Source of the DNA: Asterella californica
Lineage: Eukaryota > Streptophyta > Marchantiopsida > Marchantiales > Aytoniaceae
NCBI GenBank assembly: GCA_036924285.1
Contig: JAYKYS010000010.1
Span: 10,453,001-10,517,000, forward strand
Direction: 5' to 3'
Length of the DNA: 64,000 nt
Shown piece by piece: positions 56,530 to 64,000 of the stretch. The translations under genes were made by a program, and so were the position numbers. Position 1 is the stretch's first letter, and each line of letters opens with the position of its first letter. The notes beneath the pieces were generated by a model, which worked only from the letters and a program-made list of their open reading frames with translations, was not told the origin of the DNA and did no database searches.

Positions 56530-58295
56530 TTTCAAGCTCATCTCTACATCATGTACTCCTAGACAATGTCTGAAAGCATCAAACTTATCTCTAGGCAATG
56601 CCTTAGTGAAGATATCGGCAACCTGATCTCCTGTGCTCACATAACAGAGCTCAATCTCTCATGCAAGGACCTTCTCTCTAATAAAGTGATAGTGCACCTC
56701 AATGTGCTTCGTCCTAGCATGGAAAACAGGATTACTAGCTAACTTCATGCTTCTAATGTTGTATGTATATACAACAACAGGATCTGTACACTCCACACCA
56801 ATATCAGATAGCAGGCATCGAAGCCAAATCGATTCGCATGTTGCGTTCGTGCTCCTCGGTACTCTGCTTCCGAGGACGACAAAGCAACTGTGGGTTGCTT
56901 CTTAGAAGCCCAGCTTATAGCAGCGCTTCCAAGTCCAAAAGCGTAATCTGACGTGGATCTCCTGTCGGCACTTCCTGCCCAATCAGCATCTGTGTAGCCA
57001 TGTAACAACAATGGTCCACCGTATCGATAGTGAAGTCCGTACTGCATCGAGAACTTCACGTAGCGGAGGATCCGCTTGACAGCCTCCAAATGTGGTCTCC
57101 GTGGTGACTGCATGAACTGACTAATCAGATCAACAGCATAGCTCAAGTCTGGTCTGGTGATAGTCAAGTAGATAAGACTCCCAACCATCTGTCTGTACAT
57201 GCGTGGATCATCCAGCAACTCACCATCCTCTGCTCCTAGCTTTACCCCTTGCTCTAATGGCATAGCAATGGGTTTGCAGTCAAGCATACCAAATCTCTCA
57301 AGCATACTGAGAGCATACTGTCGCTGTACAAGCCAAACATCCTTCCCATCTCTAATGAACTCCACAGCAAGGAAGTACTTGAGTTCTCCTAAGTCCATCA
57401 TCTCGAACTCGGATTTCAAGTGATCCTTGATCTGAGAAATAAGCTCCTCAAAGTTACCGATAATGATCAAGTCATCAACATAGATAGTGATCACAACAAT
57501 CAGGTCTCGTATTCTCAATGAATACAAGGTATAGTCTGAACTACAAAGATGGAAACCAAGAGACTGCAAGTAAGAATTGATCTTTGCATACCATGCTCTT
57601 GGTGCCTGTTTCAGACCGTAGAGAGCCTTCCGTAACTTACATACACGGGAAGGGAACATAGGATCCTCATAACCAAGAGGTTGCTGCATGTAGACCTCCT
57701 CCTCAAGATCGCCGTTGAGGAAGACGTTCTTGAAGTCCATCTGGTGCATCTTCCAACCTTTCTGAGTTGCAACTGCAACTGCTGTTCGAATAGTCACCAT
57801 CTTCGCAACAGGAGCAAAGGTCTCCTCAAAATCGACTCCATGTTGCTGTGCGTAGCCCTTAGCTACCAATCTGGCCTTGTACCGACACACGGTACCATCC
57901 GAGTTGCGTTTGACCTTGAAGACCCACCTGCAACCAATCGCTTTCTTACCCTGAGATAAGTCTATCAACTCCCAAGTCTGTTGGTGATGAAGCGCAGCAA
58001 GTTCAGCTTCCATAGCACTTACCCATTAGACCTTGTGCATCGCCTCCTCAAATGAACTCGGTTCCTGTTCCTGAAGAACATTGGCCATATATGCATGGTG
58101 CGCAGCAAGAAAACCTTCATGCATATATCTACTCACTGGATGTTTTGCTCGCTCAGATCTGCGAGAGGTAATCGGTGCACTAGTCACCTCCCCTTGCAAC
58201 TGATCTGACGTAGACGCCAAGGTGTGGGACAAAGTATCTAGTGGATGTGGAAGATCCACATATCTGGATGAGTCAAACATACGCTGCAATAGCAC
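56530..58295 (-). pseudogene. copia-2 reverse transcriptase / RNase H, broken
   Basis: Minus strand. 58295-58029 is the linker before RT (HPVSRYMHEGFLAAHHAYMA). TAA at 58028-58026 breaks the frame just before WVSAMEAELAAL. RT follows to about 56870 with WVFKVKRNSDGTVCRYKARL, QMDFKNVFLNGDLEEEVYM, KALYGLKQAPRAWYAKI and the active site IYVDDLIIIG. RNase H starts with DADWAGSADRRSTSDY and ALSSSEAEYRG. A frameshift after EYRG (about 56865) moves the rest (IWLRCLLSDIGVECTDPV, HARTKHIEVHYHF) to another frame, and TGA (56661-56659) follows EKVLA. The family copies RNA into DNA within virus-like particles. Confidence 0.92.
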
Positions 58296-60255
58296 ACGCT
58301 ATCGTGTCGGATATTTTGTACGTGAAGGATGTCCAGGAAAACGCGAGGTCCTGGCTGTGGAGACGTTGTGTTTCGAACAGGACAAGACAGAGAAGAACAA
58401 CCACAAAAACGAACGCGCAATATATACCACTCCAAATGTATGTACACTGCCGTTTCTTTCTCCTAACAGCACAAAACTGAGGAACAGACCAGAGCAGTCT
58501 GTAACCTACTTCAGAAGCCCTAAAACAAACCCCTGAATCACAACCCTAGCCCAAAATCGCCGAAGCGTAGCTCAAAGCAAGAGAAACTTCTCTTTGCTAA
58601 CAAACAGAGCCACAACAGTATCACGCGATCCAAACCCAAGTCCAAACCACATCCACACACTAGCTCTTGGCTAAAGCTAGCTACCACAAGCCATACACAA
58701 CCAACTAAGTCCTTAACGAACTCAAAAGGACGAAACCCGTAGTGAAGGAACCGAAAAAGATCTATCTGGGAACTTCCTTCTTTCGCTGAACGGACTTCAG
58801 ATGTCGATAGGATCTCCTCCGCTGACTCCGTTAACCCAAGAAACTTTCAGATCCGACTCCTGATAGTCGAGATATCGTCGATTTTCGGTCGCAGGTGACC
58901 GAACCTTCAAAAATTGCTCCCTGCGGCTTAAAACCGCACACCACGCACAAACGGATCGTCTAAACTGATATCCGTCTTCCCTGGCAGATAGATCTAGCTA
59001 CCCTGAACCCAATGAGACTCCAAACAAGTCGTTTGGAGTTCCCCTTGCAAAATCACTCGAGAAATTTGGCCGCAGGTTGCAAAAAACTGACGTAAATCAG
59101 CTCCCTGCGGCTCAAACTTGCTCACCACACTCAAACCAACAATCCAATTCACACACGGTCTTCTCCTATGAGTAGATGAAGACTCCCTGATCGCGTAGGC
59201 ACCAAGAACGAAGAGCTTGGCTCACCGATCGTGAAGAACAGCCCAACCTCAGGTCGCAGGTGAACGAAAATCTGATCTAAGCGCTTCCCTGCGAGCCAAT
59301 TTCACTCCGAACTTCCAAACCGCCTGATGAAAACTGGTGTCGTCTTCAATTTCCTGTAGAACTCGGTGTTCTGATCCCATTGGATCCAAGGACAGCAAGT
59401 TTGGACTCCGGAACGGTCCGAACGGTCCAACTCTCCTTCACAGATAACTGAAAACCTCAAATCTGCTTCCTGCGTCTCAATTTCCCTCAGTACACACTCC
59501 CCGATCTGTCTCTTCCCAAACCGTTTGAACCAGTGCGTAGCCTGCACAGATCTGAACCCAACGACGCCTTGCGCGCTTGCATTGGACTCCTAAATCTCCC
59601 GAACCGTCTGTTGACAGCTCGCAGGCGCAAGCTAACCCCTTAAGCACCCCCCTTGCAACAGTCTCTGTACGTACAGTTTTCTCCTGAATACCTGAATAAT
59701 AAGAAGCAGGTCCCTTGCGTCTTTGATATAACGCCTGAAGCCCTGAATACCCAGTCAGCAAGTAACTAGGGGCCTAGCTTGATTTTACCTTCTTTCGAAT
59801 CGCATAACTTCTTCCCTGGATGTCCAAACGAAGTAAACAAGATGCTCATGGAAAGCTGACAACGAGCTCTACCCATCCATGTGATGAAAGTGAAGATCGG
59901 AAGTTGCGCCAAAAGCCCGTAAGCTGGGGCCTAGCTTGTTTTTTCCATCTTTCGAGTCTTGTAACTTTTTCACTAGGCGTCCAAACGAAGTAGATGAAGT
60001 GCCTATGGAAAGCTGACAAGGAGCTCTATCCACTAGTGCGATAAAAACGAAGATCCGAAGTGGTGCCAAAAACTCGTAAGCTGGAGCTTAGCTTATTTTC
60101 TCCATCTTTCGAATCCTGTAATTTTTCCACTAGGCGTCCAAACGAAGTAGACAAAGTGCCTGTGGAAAGCTGACAAGGAGCTCTACCCATCTATGCGATG
60201 AAAATGGAGATCTGAGATTGTGCCAAAAACCCGTAAGCTGGGGCCTAGCTTGTCT
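58296..60255. other. Noncoding block inside copia-2 with degenerate tandem repeats
   Basis: It separates the integrase end from the RT linker and has no copia coding sequence. Its right part is the 157-bp tandem array (59769-60239). 58870-59480 has degenerate units of about 180 bp with CGCAGGT...CCCTGCG pairs. It could be an insertion of another noncoding element, or captured sequence. On the minus strand its exit reads CTATTGCAG next to the linker, so an intron-like role cannot be dismissed. I found no target duplication. Confidence 0.5.
59769..60239. repeat. 157-bp tandem repeat, three copies
   Basis: Units start at GGGGCCTAGCTTG or its variant at 59769, 59926, 60083, and a partial fourth at 60240. 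Each period is exactly 157 bp. Units share CCAAACGAAGTA, GGAAAGCTGACAA and GAGCTCTA. They differ by scattered substitutions. Confidence 0.9.
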
Positions 60256-60700
60256 TCTCATGAGTGTCTTTGGAGCGACAAGCATCAAAGTTTGAATTCC
60301 AAGTAGGAGCCGGTCCACGACACGACAACGCTCATCCTGTGTAGAAACTACACTAGCTGTACTAGGTTGTGTTACGTGGACTCCAGCGTTAACAACAGCT
60401 CTATGTGCAATAGACTCTGATCTGGAATCAATGACTTCTCCAGATCCTCCACTCAACATACTACTCTGAGGTACTACAATGGACTGACTCCTTGGTTCTA
60501 CAGTAGGTACAGGGATGGCTACGACAGCTGCAGGTGCAAACCAAGACTGTAGCTCATCAAACACGACATCTCTACTGATATAGAACTGCTTGGACGAAGG
60601 ATTGTAGCATCTATATCCTTTCGTATCAGAAGCATAACCAAGGAAGATACATCTATCTGCTTTCTGATCGGAACAGAATTTGTTTTAGGGTCAAGTCCTA
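60256..60700 (-). pseudogene. copia-2 integrase C-terminal remnant
   Basis: Minus strand. About 60690-60540 reads [19 protein letters not shown] then [14 protein letters not shown], the usual end of copia integrase, followed by the Pro/Ser-rich linker. Sequence to the right (5' side) is noncoding leader, so gag, protease and the integrase core are deleted. Confidence 0.75.
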
Positions 60701-61018
60701 AAACTTCCGTCTTGGTCGAAAAAGATCCGATTGAAAATCTGCCACTGGAAACCTCCAAATCGACTGAAACTTGACCCAGTACACAATTCGCACCTTCTGA
60801 ACAAGACAGTCTTTAATAGACTGGTCGACAAATTTCAGCAAAAAAAAATCATCTAGGCTTCCGAAATCGCGTTCAAAGTTTCTGGTGGCGAAAAAAACGG
60901 TTTCGTCTCACCCGAACGCATCAGCAGGATAGTGCTCGACATCAGGCATAACTCCGGCTGCTCTCTCCTGTACTCCAATCTCCATCTTGCTCATCAGCAA
61001 GGGACACACACTCTCACC

Positions 61019-61031
61019 AGCTCTGATACCA
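61019..61031 (-). other. tRNA-iMet primer-binding site of copia-2
   Basis: TGGTATCAGAGCT on the minus strand directly abuts the 5' LTR. This is the standard copia primer site for initiator tRNA-Met. Confidence 0.93.
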
Positions 61032-61260
61032 TGTAGAAAGATCGATACTTCGAGGACACTCCAAGAAGAGAGAGAGCGAGTAGACAAGGAAGTAAAATAA
61101 GAATGAGATGAGAGAGGCTTTGCCTCTCTCTGTATATATAGTGGAGGTGAGTACAAGGGAAACCCTAATGGTGGGTTAGCCCTCTAACTAACTCTAACAA
61201 CCCTAACCACTCCGGCTAATGATAGCCGTCGATCTACTAGAGCTTGGGACTATATCAACA
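61032..61260 (-). repeat. 5' LTR of copia-2
   Basis: 229 bp. It differs from the 3' LTR at three positions, followed by TTCTC target duplication at 61261-61265. Confidence 0.95.
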
Positions 61261-61265
61261 TTCTC

Positions 61266-63116
61266 AAGGTGAAGAAAGACTAGAGGAGATCGTTCCAGAC
61301 GTCTTAGAAGGCGACAGCGATAGTAGCTCTGACTCAGAAGATGACATTCGTGATTCAGACAGACCTGGACCTTCGAGAAGACCATCTGGGCCTGAGGAAG
61401 GAAAAAGTTGACAGTCGCACCAGCCGGCAGTCGACATAACTTCTCACACTCGGCAGAAGTACTATCCGTACGACGATGATGCTAACGCTGACGACTTCAT
61501 CACGATGTTCGAGACCATCTCTCGATCCAACAAGGAAGACTCTGATGTCGACAGACTCCGTGTATTTCCTAGTTTGATCGTAGGAAAGGGAAGGAAATGG
61601 ATGAGTAAAATGTTGGATGATGGGTTAGTAATGGCCGCTTGGGCTACTCTGAAGGCAGCTTTTCTGAAGAGATTCAGAGGAGTGGGCTATGATCGGATGA
61701 CCCTCATAGAACTTCAGAGGCTCGAACGGAAGAAGAAAGAGACACTGCGGGATTACACCGAGAGGTTTGAAGACCTCCTGGATCACATTCCTCAGAACCA
61801 AAGAAGACCCGGTTATTGTGCCCAGCAAGCCGTGGACTGGTACTTGGGAGGATTGTCTCAGGATATGGAGTTGTATTGCAGAAGAGGAGGAGGTGATGAT
61901 TTAGTAGAAGTACAGAAGCATGCCGAGCAGTATGAAACCTCGAGCATCACTCGGAATATGACGAAAGATAAAGAGAAGACCTCGAAGAAGTCCAAGAAGT
62001 CGAAGAAGTCTTCTAGGAAGTCCAAGAGAAAGTCCAAGTCCACTGAAACTGATAACAATGTTCCGGAAGTATCCTCTACTTCTGAAGAGTCTACTGTCGA
62101 AAGTTCAGAATCAGAATCTGAACAAGAGAAGAAGACACGGAAGAAGAAGAAGGAGAAAACACGATCAAAGGAAGAAGTTGTGCAAAAGATGTCTCATACT
62201 CAGATCATTCAGTCTGCACCTGATCCCCGGATCGATGAAGTTCTGAAGCAGTTTGCCGACCTGAAGGTTCATCTTCTGAACCAAAAGGACAACTGGAAGC
62301 AACCTACGGCCAAACATTTGGTGCAACCTTTGCAACTCTTCCGGGCACACAAAAGATCAATGTACGCAGGACCAAGCTGTCAATTGGGCAGACTGGGAAG
62401 AAGACAATAAGAGATATCTACACGATCTCAGTGAGGAATCCTGCTATAAGATTGAGACGATACAACCATTCACTCCTACTCCTCCCACCCAATATAATTG
62501 TTATACACCTATAGACAGGGCTAGTAATGTACAGACCAGGACGCCTTGGCAACCTTCTTCATCACAACGACCTCTAAACCCTCTTTCTGGAGCATGCAAC
62601 AATTGTGGAGAGACAGGACACTGGTGGTCCACCTGTCCTCATCCGAGAAGACAGATTGGATGAGGACAGGTGGACCTGTAAGGAAGCAGGACATTTCACG
62701 AGAAATTGTCTTCAGATCTTACGTCCACGACAAATGGTTAGATTTGCAAAGACCACGCCTCCTACAGAAGCCGCATCAGCTTCTAAACTCGAGCTAGCAG
62801 TGGTACAGCACATCACGGTAGAAGAAGAAGACCCTGGGGATTGCACGGATTGTCTCCATATTGAGGAAGACGAACTAGACCCCGGAGAAGATCTTACTTA
62901 CGATCGAGAAGATCCGAAGTACTTTGCTCCTGACATTAGACAAAAAGTTGAAGCGATCATGCAAGAAGAGCTGGAGAAGCGACGGAAGATAGTACAGCAG
63001 CTTCCTCCACCGACTACGGCAGTCCCTGTCTCACAGAAACAGCTTCCAGTCGAAAGAAGACACTACACAAAGCAACTACTACATCTTCTATGTTGGAAAC
63101 ACCAGTCACTCTTCTG
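61266..63116 (+). pseudogene. gypsy E gag, part downstream of copia-2
   Basis: The frame continues the 56079-56295 frame. A TGA after GPEEGKS (about 61410) breaks it. It then runs past DDFITMFETISRSNKED to 62410 and includes a retrotransposon gag core (WATLKAAFLKRFRGVGYDRM, RLERKKKETLRDYTERFEDL) and a Lys/Ser-rich stretch. Frameshifts follow. Two zinc knuckles lie in different frames: CNNCGETGHWWSTC at about 62595-62636, and CKEAGHFTRNC shortly after, whose start was altered by a perfect inverted repeat (62626-62676). An acidic segment and a coiled coil (EAIMQEELEKRRKI) reach 63117. Confidence 0.8.
62626..62676. repeat. Perfect 19-bp inverted repeat inside the gag zinc-knuckle region
   Basis: GGTCCACCTGTCCTCATCC (62626-62644) and its exact reverse complement (62658-62676) flank a 13-base spacer. 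The left arm encodes the end of the first knuckle; the right arm sits where the second knuckle should begin. Confidence 0.95.
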
Positions 63117-63316
63117 AAGCGATCCCTTTATGACTTCTTGCGAGACTTGTGGAATCAGAAGGCGGATGTAACCTTCCAACAGCTTTTGGATGACAACGCT
63201 GGTTACAAGAAGCTGTTACAATCTGTTCTTCGAGGAAGAGGAGAACAGCTAAATTTCCCCAGAGCACCTCGATCCTAAGAATCGAGCATGAAGACTTGGG
63301 AGCCCCAGAACTTGAT

Positions 63317-64000
63317 ATGGAAATCCATGGCTGTCTTCTGAAGAAGGTACTCATTGATTCCGGCTCCGGAGTTAACATCATGACTGAAGAAACGGTGCAT
63401 GTCTTAGGCTTCACTAAATTCTAGCCTACTCCGCGAATCCTCAGAATGGCGGACCAGATCAGAAGACGACCTTTGGGACAACTGAAAGATGTCTTGACGG
63501 TAATTGGGGGAGTATCTTTTTACCTCACTTACATCATTTTGCGACCTGTAGCTAAGGTTGGATATCAGGTGTTGATAGGAAGACCATGGCTGTATGCTGC
63601 AAATGTAAATACTGATTGGAGAAGACATCGTTTGAGGTTTCCCAATCCTACACCTAAGCAAGGTGAGAAGACCAAAGTCCCACTTCCTTGGATGAAGATT
63701 GGACACCAAGGTGAAACTCCTTCTACGACTGAGGGATACACGTCAGAAGACTCAGCTGCGTCTTCTGACATTGACGAACGATATGATGAGTTTGTGATGA
63801 ATAACTTGTGTACTACAGAAGTAGCAGAGATAGCAGAAGAAGTGATCTGTGGATACATTGAGTGCTACGAAATTGCGGAAGAGGAGCTTCCAGAAGAGGA
63901 AAATATCATCTTCCTTTCAGAAGATCTGACAGTTGGTCTTCCAGAAGACGAAAGTATCGTCTTCCCTTCGGAAGATCTGACAGTTGGTCTTCCAGAAGAC
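63317..64000 (+). pseudogene. gypsy E protease region, partial at the right edge
   Basis: The frame from 63317 has the retropepsin active site VLIDSGSGVNIMT. It is broken by TAG at 63422-63424, then continues open with YQVLIGRPWLYAANV, the usual second protease motif, into an acidic linker that runs off the window. The protease cuts the Gag-Pol polyprotein. Reverse transcriptase must lie beyond 64000. Confidence 0.8.
63887..64000 (+). repeat. 51-bp in-frame tandem repeat
   Basis: CTTCCAGAAGA(C/G) recurs at 63887, 63938 and 63989. Each unit encodes 17 residues around SEDLTVGLPED. The array continues past the window edge. Confidence 0.85.

Larger units (their letters stand above)
56296..61260 (-). 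mobile_element. Ty1-copia retrotransposon (copia-2), recent, defective
   Basis: The element is bounded by two 229-bp LTRs with three differences and a perfect TTCTC duplication. The minus strand has a tRNA-Met primer site directly inside the right LTR and a purine tract (GAAAGGGAG) inside the left LTR. Coding on the minus strand is partial: the end of integrase (about 60690-60255), then a noncoding block of about 1.9 kb, then reverse transcriptase and RNase H (58295-56530). gag, protease and most of integrase are missing, and there are stops and one shift. Despite recent insertion it could only have moved with proteins supplied by other copies. Confidence 0.95.
55990..64000 (+). mobile_element. 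Ty3-gypsy retrotransposon (gypsy E), split by copia-2, runs off the right edge
   Basis: Plus-strand gag starts around 56.0 kb, is cut at 56295 by copia-2 and resumes in the same frame at 61266 once the duplicated TTCTC is counted once. Protease follows at 63.3 kb, and the window ends before reverse transcriptase. Internal stops and shifts show this copy is dead. The host of the copia-2 insertion must be older than that insertion. Confidence 0.8.

Overview
This is plant nuclear DNA, most likely from a seed-free land plant (bryophyte or lycophyte/fern grade). The evidence is a Rab7/RABG3-type GTPase gene with GT-AG introns and a Cys-Glu-Cys prenylation end, a MULE transposase with SWIM and CCHC zinc fingers, Ty1-copia elements primed by initiator tRNA-Met, and several nested Ty3-gypsy elements. 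I cannot name the species. Host sequence is AT-rich and almost gene-free. The only ordinary host gene I can support is Rab7 (22.3-24.0 kb, minus).

Layout. 1-2235: AT-rich, nothing recognised. 2236-4839: an old, internally deleted copia element (minus). 4845-9290: AT-rich, nothing recognised. 9301-20229: a 10.9 kb Mutator-like element (MULE) with matching ends (CAGAAATTTG...CAAATTTCTG) and a 10-bp target duplication with one mismatch. 20240-25260: Rab7 with flanks and leader. 25261-33080: AT-rich, with repeat fragments, a segmental tandem duplication and a 55-bp palindrome. 33-64 kb: nested LTR retrotransposons. These are gypsy D (minus, gag split by gypsy C), gypsy A (40155-49082, plus, 1319-bp LTRs), and gypsy E (plus, about 55.6 kb to beyond the right edge), which is itself split by copia-2 (56296-61260, perfect TTCTC target duplication).

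The MULE is the centre of interest. Beside a transposase gene (one in-frame TAG) it carries an apparently intact seven-exon gene whose 637-aa product joins an Arg/Gly-rich start, a plant-transposon-type domain, a coiled coil and an FCP1/NIF-type HAD phosphatase domain with a DxN motif. It also carries a convergent minus-strand ORF resembling the C-terminal DNA-binding OB fold of replication protein A (one in-frame TAG). Two arrays of short hairpins, all built on GAAACA-loop-TGTTTC, sit between these genes. The first (about 13.99-14.77 kb) lies in what appears to be intron 1 of the phosphatase-fusion gene. The second (18.08-18.54 kb) lies between the two convergent genes. The ends hold many copies of a TTGATCxxACCCC-type motif, as expected of transposase-binding sites, and the left arm contains a 34-nt sequence that looks like domain V of an organellar group II intron.

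The retrotransposons are all broken by stops, frameshifts or deletions, but some are young: the copia-2 LTRs differ at 3 of 229 positions and the gypsy A LTRs at about 34 of 1319 by eye. All statements come from reading the sequence; no database search was run.
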